DNA of 64,000 nt. It comes from Hyperoplus lanceolatus (lineage: Eukaryota; Chordata; Actinopteri; Uranoscopiformes; Ammodytidae). The notes beneath the pieces are model-generated. The model was not told where the DNA came from. It worked only from the letters and a program-made list of their open reading frames with translations, and made no database searches. Of the stretch, positions 1-63,185 are shown in pieces; within the stretch, counting starts at the first letter, position 1; each line of letters opens with the position of its first letter. The DNA lies in contig CM049407.1 of NCBI GenBank assembly GCA_026929865.2, positions 15,698,001-15,762,000 on the forward strand, written 5' to 3'. The translations under genes were made by a program, and so were the position numbers.

Positions 1-707
1 GGTAAAAAAACTAATCTATCATTAAAAAGTGACCTCTCTCTGGAGGCGAACTAGATGCACCAAGTTGTTTAATAAGAATTTCCTCAGTTTAAGGTTCTCA
101 GATCATTACAGAGCCCTGGTGAATCACTTTTCGCTCTGTCTGTCGGTGTCTTCCCCCCTCTGTGTTTCCTTGAGGTTCATACTAAATGCGTAGCCAACCT
201 CCCCTTATGTAAGTTATCGTTTCCAACAAAAACGGTTAATGGATGACTGGCTTTTCTGCATAGAGAAGGATATAAGGTAATGTCCGCTTTGACAGAAAGG
301 CTAGATTAGTTCTTTTTCTGCTCAGAAAGGACAAAGTGGTGGGCTTTCATAGCAGCTTTTCTATCTGAGTCACATTCATGCTGAGTGCGCTGCCAAGAAT
401 AGCCTCAGTTCAGACACCCCTGTCAGACTGCCTTTTTTTTCACCCACTGCAGCCACCCAGCCTCATGTTCACAGGATCCAGTCCATGTGGAAATTCATCC
501 GATTTAATTTTGCTATCTCTTTTTCTTAGTCTTTTATAAGTTAGGCATGAGGAAATGGTTTTATCCTCCAGTTTAGACATCTGTCTGGCCTTGTTTTGAA
601 ATCCTTTCAACTTATCTAAATGTGTTCATGAATTTATTAGAAATGGGTTTGAAATGTTTTATTTTTAACAGTGTGTCAGCTTTATTGACATTACAAGCCC
701 TCATTAG

Positions 708-833
<126 letters not shown>

Positions 834-909
834 TGATGCTGCTTTTCCTCATCGACGGACAAAATGACTCACCAAGCAAAATCATATGAGAACCATAAGG
901 AAACACCTA

Positions 910-911
<2 letters not shown>

Positions 912-941
<30 letters not shown>
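912..941. repeat. (GT)n microsatellite
   Basis: Uninterrupted GT dinucleotides for about 30 bases, followed at 1075-1096 by a short (CT)n tract. Confidence 0.95.
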
Positions 942-942
<1 letters not shown>

Positions 943-3456
943 ATTTTTTGATTTTTTGTTCTGGCCCACAACTGACAGTGACTCACATGAGAATATAAAT
1001 ATATTTAAACTTGATGATGACATGCACATACATCTCCATGCTCCCTTCTTCAGTCCCAGTCAGTGTTTATTTCTACTCTCTCTCTCTCTCTCTCTAAGTG
1101 TTGTTGTATCAAAAGACTGGAGTAATCACGATTACCCTGAGGTGCCGAGTAATTAATATACACAGACGCAGCAGCTGCATCCTCTGAAAGATTTACGCTA
1201 AGATTAACAAACAGCCAAGGCAACAGTTCTAGCTTTTTATATCTTTGTAAATTACAATAAACAATCAGCATGACTAACAACTTACACATGCTTATTTTGC
1301 AATGTTTACTTTTTGTCTTTATTGGCATTATGAATATAGATATTTGAGAGGTGAGGTGAGTTTTTTTATATACTTACAATATGCTTTTATGGACCATTGT
1401 TAAATAAAAAGTGGTCGTCTATATGCAGAAAGGTTGTCTGGTCACATTGAATCTTATTTATTATTTCAGGCCATTTTCAGACAAGTGTTCCCCAAAGTTG
1501 AGATCATTTAACTTGTATAATGGATCCGTACTGAACTTGAATTGTGGACCAGCTCCTTCTATAACAAGAATAAGACATTTACCGATAAGAATATTAAAAC
1601 CCATGAGAAGGAAATGCAATTTTCCTTCTGTCAAACTGTGCAGACACGTGGATCTTTGCTGCCCTCTGTCAGGTTACACTTAAACACAAGTTTGTTCTCA
1701 CCCAAATGCCTCGCCTATTTTTTGCTAGCTGCATGTGATGCCCCATATTCACAGTAAATACAGAAAGACTACTTTGAGTAATAATGTTAGTACTTTTTAT
1801 TTTTCACTGCTATCTTGAGTTGTAGAGAAAGGACAGAGAAAACAGGGCAGGCATCCAAAAAGCTTAGATTAAAATGGCAAGGACCTCAGAATGTGTCACT
1901 GTAGCTGTCACTGAGGTCAATTTCATCCAACATAAAAAAAGACTGGTTTTCACCTGGGAAATAAATTCATAAAAGGGTTGCAGTGTGTCTGACCGGTTTC
2001 TTTTCTTTTGACAAGATCTGTTCTGTTGGCAATTTGAAAAAGCAAAACTCTGCAGCTAGAGAAGCTATCTTCATGTGAAGTCTCCAATATTACTCTGGCA
2101 TTTCTGGTCCAAATCAAAACCGCTACTTGATATGTTGATCCATGGTTTAGTCTGAAATGTGCTTTATTAAGTCCCGGACTGATTAATGAGTGAAAGGCAG
2201 TTATTATCCCCCTCACATAAATCATTATTATCTGCGAAGGTCTGAATTGGTTCTCTTCTTCCACCCATAAAGTAAACAAAATAAATATTTGGTAAATAAA
2301 ACAAAATGCTTGGGAGGATAGTGGAGCGTGTATTCTGTAATCCACAAGAGAGGGACACAGTTGTTTACCCTACATCCATTAAATGCAGAGTCGGATGGGG
2401 GAGGAGGGGATCTCATTTATTTTAATCAAAGTCACTGCAAGGCACATTCAACCAAAACATTTTCTTCTGAAATGAGGAAGAACCAAATAGCCCCAATAGA
2501 TGCAGCAGATGTTATCAATCAAAATGTTTGCCCATAATACCGCAGTCATTTGCAAAACAATCTGTTTTTGAAAGCATTACAATGTTAACTTCACCTGGTT
2601 TAAATCTAAAAAATAGTTGACCTCTTTTTTTAATAAATCGAAGGATGTTTGTTTTCAAGCCAGCTTACATTTGTAAGGTTTTACATGCTGACTAAGTACA
2701 AGCAAATAGGATATCAATTGTTAATTTACAGGTAAGAAATCCGCTCATTGCATCACATTCGGGGATTTTGCGCTCCTTTAGGCGTGAAATTAAAGTTTCA
2801 CCCTTAAGAAAGAGGAGTCTTGCAGCCTAATCCTTGTGTTCAACGAGGTAGAAAGATGCTTCGTAATCACATTTCAGGTTGAGCTTGCTGTCCACAGCCA
2901 AGTTGGGGATGTAGGCTACTGCTGCACAGGTCCAGTTACAAAACCTGACTGGGACGAGGCAAGAATATTGTGCTTTCTCTTTTGATCTGGCTGCAACAGC
3001 CGTGTAAGGCCTTTTAAGTTGAGATGATACAATGCAAAGAGAAAGTGAGGACTGAATGTGTGTGTCTGTTGTTCTAGGTTGATTCAACATCTAGGATGAT
3101 ACAATGAAAAGAAGATGTTAGATAGTCAATCGTGTTGACACATTATTAGGCCTATACTTTCAGAGTGATTTACACTAGTGTTATTCAAAAAGTATTTTTT
3201 AGTTTATGGTTTATTGATCGCACACATGATTAAATTTTTTTACTCTGAGACATTTTAAATTAACACCCAGCAAACTTTTGTCACGATGACTGATTGGTTC
3301 ATTTGTAAAGTGATCAAACTTGGTCCATTCACAGCCCGTGAATCTGAGTGAGATAATGGTTTGGAAATTTCAGTAGCATCTCTCAGTCTTTCAGATGAGG
3401 ACATGTGAAAGAGAAATAGGAAAATAGGGTGAGGGAACCAGAACTGCAGAGTGACT

Positions 3457-3636
3457 GATTGAGCCTTGGCTGTTTGTGTGTGTACGTATGTGTGTGCGTG
3501 CGTGTATGTGAGATTGAGCCTTGGTTGTGTGTGTGTGTGTGTGTGTGTTTGTTTGTGTGTGTGCGCGCGTGAATGAATGTGAGATTGAGCCTTGGTTGTG
3601 TGTGTGTGTGCGTGAATGAATGTGAGATTGAGCCTT

Positions 3637-3693
<57 letters not shown>

Positions 3694-3793
3694 TGCGTGC
3701 GTGAGTGAATGAATGTGAGATTGAGCCTTGGTTGTGTGTGTGTGTGCGTGAATGAATGTGAGATTGAGCCTTGGTTGTGTGTGTGTGTGTGTA
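3457..3793. repeat. GT-rich minisatellite with six 'GATTGAGCCTTG' units
   Basis: The 12-mer GATTGAGCCTTG recurs at 3457, 3512, 3583, 3626, 3719 and 3762, each copy followed by a GT tract of variable length and, in most copies, GTGAATGAATGTGA. Spacings of 42 to 94 bases show that units vary mainly in the length of the GT and GTGC segments. Long His/Thr-rich reading frames on the minus strand across this block are by-products of the repeat. Confidence 0.9.
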
Positions 3794-6436
3794 AAATATA
3801 GAAGGAATCAGGAGGACCCACTTGCTATCAAATAGCTTTTTCGCATGTACTCCAACGTGCCCTTTTCCTCCAATCATTTGTGCACCCCACTGCTTTATAA
3901 ATGACATGTTGAACGTACCCCTTGGCCTCCCATTAAAGGCAGCCAGGCAATCTAAAATGAGATCTGAGTGTCCTCCACAGACACAGCATAGATAAAACCG
4001 GGGCTGTGGCAACAGGTTAGTGAGCAAGATATAGGAAATAGGGAACCAGGGAATAGAAAAAAGCATGCCTCCCTCTGATATGCCATCCAGCTCATTTTCT
4101 CCTGATTCCAAAACATCTGTCACTCAAACACATGTGTGAGCCAGAACCAAAATCACCACATGCACACAGCCAGGTGGTATCGCAACCTACAAAAGCCATT
4201 TGAGACTCCACATTAAGATTATGTGAATAACCTTATTCTGCCCCCTTCTGTCTTAAAATTAGTATGGCAGCTGGAGGAAAATCCCATGGAGGAATTCAGG
4301 AACTGTTGCACTGCTCTGACTCATTTTCTTCTATCTCCCCCTTCTCGGCTAACTTATCTTGCTGGAGTATAGATATTTAGGCACCCAGCCTATTTAACCG
4401 GGCTGCAATTTTCCCTAATTCATCAGTGAGGGGAGAAACACTCACACACATATCTCTGAAATGTTCTCCTTTATCTAAGATCTGAGCATCTGATATCCTT
4501 CCGGCTAAAGCGACATACATTATGTGGCTTTTATAAGCAGAGTTGCATTATCTCTTGGTTTTCATACTGGCTATTAAAATACAGCCAATGTTTTTTGTAT
4601 CCATAGTTTCCAATTTCCCATGTCTTTTGAAACTAAAAATCTTTAATCATTTACTGTTTATTTTGATAAAGGCCATTTTAAATTGTTACTGTGATATTTG
4701 CCTTCTTATCAAATGCAAATTATTTCTTCTGATGTAAATTATATATCAAATGCATATGTTTTTAAAAACAGTGAACTGCTGACACCCTACTACTCATATG
4801 TTCCCCCCAACTCTCTTTGCTCTTCAGATGCAAAATGGTGGCTATATGGTGGATCATAAACCTTGATGAGTTGATGGAAAATACCTTCTGCCTCTAAAAG
4901 TCGCCTTACTATAGGCACCATTCTGAGTTTAGTGGTCACCTACATTTCTTGAGGCAGTCCTAGAGATCTAATCTTTTACAGTCCTGTCTTTCTTTGTATC
5001 TCTTCTTTCTCTGCACCAAAGTTATGTAGCAGTGTATACATTGTTGGAGTTTTAATAGAGCGCTTAGAGAGCATATTTTAAAGGAACAACAGCCACACAG
5101 GCAAGCATGTTTGTGCTCTTTCCATGAAACTTTGGGCAACACAGAAACAGCAAAGGCTTTGCGAGCTTACTTTTCCAAGAACAGCTCATTGTGACATCAT
5201 GCTGTGTGTGCACCCAGAGTACAAGCTTACTGAAGGTTACTGAAGAGCAACCACTTGCTATCTCTGTCGGTCTTGTTTTGCTGTTTTTTAGCCATGCTAG
5301 CATCTTTGCTATTTGGATGCAGAAATTGTTCCTCAACATTTCTACACAGTTGCACTCTTTGGTGCAATTAAGCAATTATCATGCTCCTGGCATGTTTTAA
5401 AATGCTGAACAGACCCAGTTGATTTCTATCAAGATGGAAAGAGGAAATGTTCTTTGTGACTTTGAAAGAGGGAAAATAAACTCTTCCTCAGATGATGAAA
5501 CATTTCTATCCTGGCGGGAGTGGTCTCCTCCGTAATGACAAAGGCCGGCCACATCTAAAGGCACAAGGGGTCACTGAATAGTTTAATGAGTATGAAAACG
5601 TTTTGAGTAATATGCTATTGCTTTTGCAATTACCATATCTCAACTAAATTATTACAACACTTGGGACATTTTGAACGAAAGTGTTATTAAGTGCTCTCCA
5701 ATATGTGTTCCCCCAGTATATTGCTTTTTAAATTATTGCTAATAATGTGACTTGTGCACATTCCAAATGTTCTCTTTACACGTTCTTCCTTATTGGCATC
5801 TATAAATAAACATGGCTTGGAAAGTTGAAGCAGCAGAGTGCAAGGTGGTGTTTACAGGCTATTGTATTGCATTACAGAAATTGTAGGATTAAGCCTATTT
5901 CTTTTAGCCTGACTCTTGGGAATATAAGTGTCAGGCTATCTTAGCATGGGTTGCTCCAATTTTACCATTATACCCTCACTTTATGGAAGTGCAGCACTAA
6001 TTGGCTGGAGTATACATTTAACCATACCTTTTATACCTTGTGTCTTGTGCTTTTTTTGTTAAGGGTCGACAACTCAGATCTACACTATACAGGCTAGGCA
6101 GGTGTCAGCTGTACACATCACAATAAAATGTGCATTTGAGCAACTTTCAAGCAGTATTATACCATGTACACATGGACTTTTCTTGATCATATCTTTCTGA
6201 CATTTCACTCTTTTTAGAAGCCCTTCTTCTCATACTGCAGTGCAAATACATCCCATGCTGAACATATACAACAAGTGATTCAACCTTCACACAGGTGAAT
6301 CCGTTTCTCACAAAGTTACACTGAACCCTATTGTGACTGCTGATAAGATACAAGCACTGAGGATACTGCCCTGAGCATTCTTCCTTCAGTAGCAGAAACC
6401 TCACTGCTGCACTGATAACAATATACTGTATGTGTG

Positions 6437-6437
<1 letters not shown>

Positions 6438-6511
<74 letters not shown>

Positions 6512-6543
6512 AGAGCGATAGACAGAGAGAAAGAGAGAGAGAG
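6438..6543. repeat. (GT)n microsatellite followed by (GA)n
   Basis: About 70 bases of uninterrupted GT, then a short spacer and an imperfect GA tract. Confidence 0.95.
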
Positions 6544-7680
6544 CACACAGCAGATGTTAGTAGGAAAGGAACAGCTCATTGGCAGAGAAAAGGACAGCGC
6601 TAGAGTAAAGGGAAAGCGTATGATACTAAAGGTTGTTAAGCTTCAAACCAGCTGCACTCTCCGTTCCGACTTTGACGTGCCCAAAACTTTATTAGGCTCT
6701 GAGAACTCCCTATCTTTTGCCTGTTTAAGCCTGTCTTTAAAAGTGCTGCTTTCACACAGTCCCTGCGTATAGGATTTATTTCTGCTTGGAGGACAAAACA
6801 GAGAGCTCTCATAGACTCAATAGTCAGTGTGAAAATACTCTGTGAAGTTAGATAACTGGTGGAGCATGGATTGTGTTGTCTATCATCTGAGTTGTTTAAT
6901 GCCCTCCTACTGTACACATTTCTTAATACATTACATCCAGAAAATGTGCTACCTTTCCAATTATGTTCACCACTCTCAGCCGTGAGCCAGCACACACTCA
7001 TAACATAATAGCCGTGTCATGAATCAATGGAAATAAATCGCTATAACACAACATTGGTAAGCCAGATAGGACCCCAAAATGACTTGCTGCTTCAATCTCT
7101 TTTAGCAGGCAATGCAAACTTGATTTATGTCATGCCTTGATAACTAAGCCCTTGAATCAGGGTATTTCTTGGAATGCTACTGCCGCTCTTCACCACCAGA
7201 GAGCAGTAGCCTATAAAAAAAAGAAGAATAGGCCCGACACCATTTATTTTCCTGACCATTTGGATGGAAATCATGACCACATTTTAATGATTGATTTACC
7301 TTATTCAAATGCAGAGGAGTGGAGGTGTTTCTTTTCATTTCCACACTCAACTGAAATCCTTTTGGCCTAACTGTAATATGGCAAATAATTTGCCAGACAT
7401 ACTATGACAGGGTCAATACAATCCAATTGCATCCAAGTAACTGTAGTATGTTTAATTTGCTTATTTTTTTCTCTGGAATATTTGGTCCCAGGAATATAAA
7501 TAGCTTAATGTGTTCTGCTTCACGGGCCTTCTATTCCTATTGGTCCTTAGGCTCCAAAAGGTTTATGTAAGAAGAGAAAAACCATTCAATTGGATGTCTT
7601 GAACGAGTGAAATGTCAGAAAGATATGATCAAAAAAAGGCACAGAATGCGTGAAGAAGAGTTTACGAATTGGTTTGCAAA

Positions 7681-7875
7681 GTCTTCTCTTCTCTCCTCTT
7701 CTCTTCTCTTCTCTTCTCTTCTCTTCTCTTCTCTTCTCTTCTCTTCTCTTCTCTTCTCTTCTCTTCTCTCCTCTCCTCTTCTCTTCTCTTCTCTTCTCTT
7801 CTCTTCTCTTCTCTTCTCTTCTCTTCTCTTCTCTTCTCTTCTCTCCTCTTCTCTTCTCTTCTCTTCTCTTCTCTT
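7681..7875. repeat. (CTCTT)n pentanucleotide satellite
   Basis: About 195 bases of the five-base unit CTCTT with occasional one-base variants (CTCTCC). The strand is pure pyrimidine throughout. Because the unit is five bases, all three frames stay open on both strands, which produces several spurious Ser/Leu/Phe and Arg/Glu reading frames here. Confidence 0.97.
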
Positions 7876-8867
7876 AATTGTATGTTGTGTTGTTCCCCTC
7901 CAACTAGGTGACAACAGCCGCTGCAAATTGACATTGCCTGCTGTAGGGCTGAGGGGCTGAGTTATTTGTCCAATGTGTGACAGAGTGTGGTATGCTTGCC
8001 TATCATCAGAATCATCAGCCCTGTGGAAATTGCAAAAGTTTCACACATGAGCAGTAAACAAGTCATTAATGCAAAACAGTTCAGTATCTCCCTCTGGTTT
8101 AAAGGTAAAAGGTCCACCAGTGGATGTGAACACACAGCTGGTTGATATGCTTGGAAAGAAATGGAAGGGTGTTCTTCAAAAGTGTTGAGTGGTTGAAAGT
8201 TGGTCTTTTTCTCATAATTTTTGTGGCAATTTATGTCGAAAACAGATTAGCAGATACAACAGATATTTACCCAATTCCCCCCTCAACTTCATAATAATAA
8301 CCTTGTTCCTGTAACTGAAAGGCAGCAGTCTACGGGAGCATAGTCATCTGTGATGTAAATGAGTGTGCGACACAGGAACAAACTGGCAGTTTGGCCGCAG
8401 ACAGTAAACGTCTACTAGAATGGCACTTTGTGTAAACACGCATGGTCTTTGTATCGATGATTACAGAGCGGCGGTGCTGAGATGCCTGTTTTGGGGAAAG
8501 AATTCCTGCCGCGTCCTCTAAATGCCGACCCTTTCACAACTGCAATATGGGAACAAAGACCGACCAGATGTGGATCTGTACAGTTTGTATGTCCTTGTGT
8601 GAATGGTTGTGTGCAATTGGGGAAGGGGGGGGGGGGGGGTCTGACCCAGACAGGAAATAATTGTATGTTGGTTCTGCAGTGGGGTAAAATCAGTGGTTTT
8701 GCATGTTGAGCTTTTGCTTTTATGTATGGGCTTCCTGAAGAAGCAACAGGTTATGGAGCCAGTGAGGACAGAGTAGAGAGTGACAGGAGGAGGGCTCTTT
8801 TCATTGCTATTGAGTGATGAAAGCTTTAGAGTAACAGCTGTGTCATGTATGTGCAGGAGGAAATTAT

Positions 8868-9236
8868 GGCAGAGGTATTCACATCCTTTGCTTAAGTAAA
8901 TGTACTGATAAAACATGGTACAAATCCTTACACATTACAAAAAGGTCCTGTATTAAAAAATAATTACATACATGAAGTACAGCTGTGCAGATAATATGTA
9001 CTTTATCTTTAAAAGTAAAGTCATTATGAAAAACGACCCATTTCAGAGCGTCATATTACTTAAGTGGATTATTATTCATGGTGCATTATGAGCTGCATTT
9101 TAATCTTGTAGCCGGTCAAGTAAGATAATTATAACTACGTTGTATACGGTTCAGTTGTTTGAACTATTTAAATGCATCATATTTCAGACTGTGTGAAATG
9201 TTAATATGTAAGTATCTTCAACTGTTAAAATAAAGA
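8868..9236. repeat. Diverged fish interspersed repeat
   Basis: The segment beginning GAGGTATTCACATCC and running through 'AAGTAAATGTACTGATA', 'AGTCATTATGAAAAACGACC' and 'TGCATCATATTTCAGAC' resembles a non-coding repeat that I recall as common in percomorph fish. The copy is old and has no clear target duplication. Identification is from memory of the pattern. Confidence 0.45.
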
Positions 9237-10253
9237 GGAGACAAATTGCCTCATTTGCATCCGGCATGTGGTGGATTTATAAAGTGCACACACTTAGCTT
9301 TGTCACAGCATTAAACAATACAACTCCTACCTCCTGATTCTGAGGGGACAAAGGTGTGTGGGTGGTGTGTCTCTACAAACAAACAAAAAAAGATTTTCTC
9401 AATGCAGTACATTCACATTGTTCGGGGCTTAGCCTTGGAGTGAGAATCTGTATTGTTTTTTTTGGCACTTGATGTTTTCTTAATGGTTACTCCTCCTGGT
9501 AACTAGACACACACCACATGACAAAACATTACAAAACCTGCCCCCGTACATTCAACAATAATAATCTAAAGCTATCTTCATATTTTAACATTACAATGAC
9601 ACAACTATGTGATGTACGTGTGACTGTATCTGCTCTGCTGTGATCCTGCTGTTTCTATAACAGGGTGCACAACACTGTTGAATATTCATTTCGCTTTTAA
9701 TGGTGCACAAGGGCCCAACTCATCACAGAATAATATAGAATTATTATAAGTAGGGAAAGTTTTATTTTATTTTTCGTTATAATGCGGCATGCACACCCAA
9801 GATATTATACAAATGCAACAACCTGATGGGTTCTTCACTCTCATACTGTCTTAAATCATTCACATTCCCATATATAGGTTCAAACCCCAGGATCTCCATG
9901 TGTGGTCCTTATCACAGCGCAGCAGCCGCTGTGAAGAAAGAGCCCCATATCCTTTACTTTATGAATTTGATAAATCCAAGGCTGGACTTTCCAAAAAGTT
10001 TCTCTGCGCCTGGTAGGTGATAGAGATGAGCTGCAGGGATGAGCCAGTGTTTTAATGCTAATTAGTCAGATGGGAACAATAAAGGATGTTTGTGGAATGG
10101 AATCACTTGTAAACAGCTCATCGTGCCACCATATAGACTGCGTATTGCATTCTTCTAAGCAAATACATTGGGTGGGAAACAAACATTGTAGCATAAAACT
10201 CCAGGTGAAAATTCTCACTGGTCTCTAATTGTGTTGACTTAATAATGATCTTT
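9237..10253. other. Intergenic DNA, nothing recognised
   Basis: I see no gene, RNA or clear repeat in this stretch apart from short A- and T-rich runs. Confidence 0.5.
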
Positions 10254-10266
10254 ACATCCCTGTCCT

Positions 10267-10618
10267 GGGCGGCACGGTGGTGCAGTGGTTAGCACAGTCG
10301 CCTCACAGCAAGAAGGTTCTGGGTTCAAATCCCGGGTTGCCCGGGGCCTTTCTGTCTGGAGTTTGCATGTTCTCCCCGTGTACGCGTGGGTTCTCCCCCC
10401 CAATAATGCAATGGGGATAGGTTGATTGGATTCTAAAAAAATTGACCATAGGTGTGAATGTGAGTGTGAATGGTTGTCTGTCCCTATATGTGGCCCTGCG
10501 ATGGACTGGCGAACTGTCCAGGGTGTACCCTGCCCTCGCCCAATGCAGCTGGGATTGGCTCCAGCCCCCCCCCGCGACCCCTAACGGGACAAGCGGTAGA
10601 AGATGGATGGATGGATGG
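10267..10618 (+). mobile_element. SINE-like retroposon with 13-bp target duplication
   Basis: The 352-bp element starts GGGCGGCACGGTGGTGCAG and ends in a (GGAT)n tail. Its 5' part contains a tRNA-like internal promoter: a box-A-like stretch (GTGCAGTGGTTAGC) and a good box B (GGTTCAAATCC within 10319-10335). The flanks are identical: ACATCCCTGTCCT at 10254-10266 and again at 10619-10631, as expected for target-primed insertion. The body matches a repeat very widespread in fish genomes. Reading frames crossing it are accidental. I cannot name the family with certainty. Confidence 0.8.
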
Positions 10619-10631
10619 ACATCCCTGTCCT

Positions 10632-10784
10632 TTGTTCCCTCATCACTCCCTCGGTCTCTCATCACACTTCCATATTCAGTATTATCTGTCTAAATGTACA
10701 CTTCTTAGAGTGCAGATCTGACACAAATGTATCTGAATGGTTTCTCTCATGTAAAGTCACAAAGAGAATGTTCTAGCACATACA

Positions 10785-10823
<39 letters not shown>

Positions 10824-12780
10824 TATGACAGCTGGAAAAGCTGCCGGTGCCATGTACTTTGAAATAACAAGGCACTAGAAACCCTCTAATCACCTGGCAT
10901 TTTAAACGTGGGTGGTGGTGAGTCAAGAACAAAACGTTGTACGTCTAGGGTTCAGGCTCATGTACAAGGATGTTACAGACTACAGGCTGTCAGGTTTGCA
11001 AGAACAGCGTGGGATCTTGCAACAATTCATGTCTGAAACTTTTTACATTTGCATTACAAAGCAATATATTACATTGAATGACATTCACAGTGCTGATGCT
11101 TGTTTCTCCTTTTTTTGCCTAAGTTATATACGTTTCTAAAAAGCACACTGTTTTTTCTGTGATTGTACACATTTTTGAACCAATATACATTGTTAGCAAA
11201 ATAAAATTTGTACCAATTAATTTTATTAATGACAGCCATCCTTTTTATTTGCAGGAGCCACTGGAAATGTCTCACCATCAATGCTAACTACTGCATGAAA
11301 AATGTATTTAGCAAAATAATTCTAAATGGCAAAGAAACAGCTCACATTAATACATTCAGTTTGAAAAGCAGGGGGAGAAAAGAGGGTTTAATCTCTCATG
11401 ATTTAGCCTTGACAGGTGTTCCAATTTGTTGCACAAATTCCCTCCAAGGACCAGCCAAGTCTAGCAGGAAAGATTTTTCTCCTGTCTCAAGAAACAGTTT
11501 ATAGCATCTTCTGGTCCCTGACAAATGCCGAATGTGTATTTCACATCCTGACGCTGCGGATTATTGCAATATTTTAGATTTAAGTTCTTTGGCTTTTAGT
11601 TCACTTGCTTACACTGAGAGGGACAAAGTTAGTTATTTCTCCAGCACCCAGAACGATGGGAGCTTTGAATAGTTGCTTTTTTTCGTTGAGGGAAGGTGAA
11701 CGTGTTGCAGGGGCCAGAATTTGCCTGCTAATTCACCACAAGACAAACAACAAAATGAATACATGGATGAATGCATCCATGAATTAAAATTAAATGACCC
11801 AGCCTTTAACTTCTGTCAACTTATTTACACTTAGAACTTTCGTAGGAAATGTGGCATTAGAGCAAACGAGGAGAAACATTATAGAGGATTAATGAGCCTC
11901 CAACGAGCAGACTAATGGCACTTTCCCTTATATGGACTAAAGCCCAAAGCCCATATTTATCTAATCAGCATCACATCTCATCCCTGTTTTAGCTGTACAT
12001 TAACCATAATGGATTTTACTTTTTATTTAGCTCTGTTGGCCTTTCCACTACAATAGTCAATATGACCGCAACACTCCTTAAAATAAAATTTTACATGTTT
12101 ATGTGAAGAATGTTTTAGGCTGTATGGGTTTCTGTTGCACACAAGACCGTCAAGAGTCAGTGAGTGAGTAAGTGTAAGTGTGTGTGAGAGAGAGAGGGAG
12201 AGAGAGAGAAAAAGAGAGAGAGAGAGGGAGAGAGACAAATGTGAAACAAGGATCCATTATCACCCTGGAACAAAGCTTTGCAGTGAGCACTGAGCAGTAT
12301 GTGTCTTAGATACCCAAAGAGGATGCCCATGAGCTTTAGTTTCTGAAGAAGTAAGAATGAATCATTGACATATTTATAAAAGAACGTCAGGACTGACAAG
12401 CCTGATAGTGCATACATTCTCTGTATTAATATAAAAGAGACAAATGGTTTAATTAGCTTAAAATGATTGCTTATAAAAACATTTTGCATCGTTAAAATAA
12501 TGAATTCGTTTAAATCGTATTTTATCATCAAAGCAACAACAATACAAAGTAAGTGGGGTTATTCAACTTTCTCTTCAGACACATAATTGAAAATATTGAC
12601 AATCTCAGCAGCCCTTTGGGTATAATTGCGACATTTCCCCGAATTGCATCAGTGTTTATGTATGTCCACAGATGACAATGTTGACAGGTGAAACTCGGTA
12701 ATTGCACTAAGTGTAATGAATCACATTTGAGCAATTCAGCTCATCCTCCAGTCCCCGCCTAGATGTGTGAGTGACTGCTG
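10632..12780. other. Intergenic DNA upstream of frem2
   Basis: No gene recognised. It contains an (AT)n microsatellite at about 10788-10819 and an imperfect (GA)n tract at about 12181-12236. The last few hundred bases lead into the probable promoter of frem2. Confidence 0.55.
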
Positions 12781-12784
12781 CACT

Positions 12785-13075
12785 GCCCATTGGCGACACG
12801 TCTGGGGAAACAATCCCTTCAAATCCTCCAATATGAGCAGAGATGGGCGGCAGCACATAGACGCAGGCTGTCGGTGTCTGAAGTTAAAACTCCTGCGCGC
12901 TATTCTCGCTGAGTATATCGATGGTCCGGACGGATAGATGCACGGGTGTCAACGTGCAAGCATCCAGCTGACTCCCAGCACTTTGGGGGATATTTTACCT
13001 TTTTGAGAGAAAATATACAAATCAAACCTCGCTCATTTTTCAGCATCACCTTGCCAAAGTGACTGTTTTTTGGAG
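12785..13075 (+). promoter_or_regulatory. Probable promoter and 5' UTR of frem2
   Basis: The block before the start codon is richer in G and C than its surroundings. It contains an inverted CCAAT box (ATTGG, 12789-12793), a direct CCAAT (12828-12832) and a GC box (GGGCGG, 12845-12850). No convincing TATA box is visible. The placement rests on these motifs and on proximity to the first coding exon; the transcription start cannot be fixed from sequence. Confidence 0.4.

Positions 13076-63185
<50,110 letters not shown>

Noticed and set aside
3457-3793. A CRISPR-like array of repeats and spacers
   Set aside because: The spacers are GT repeats of variable length, the unit is only 12 bases and the genome is a vertebrate's.
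3255-4123. Long His/Thr-rich reading frames on the minus strand
   Set aside because: They are translations of the GT minisatellite in two frames, with no homology outside it.
7607-7960. Overlapping Ser/Leu/Phe and Arg/Glu reading frames on both strands
   Set aside because: All come from the CTCTT pentanucleotide, which leaves every frame open.
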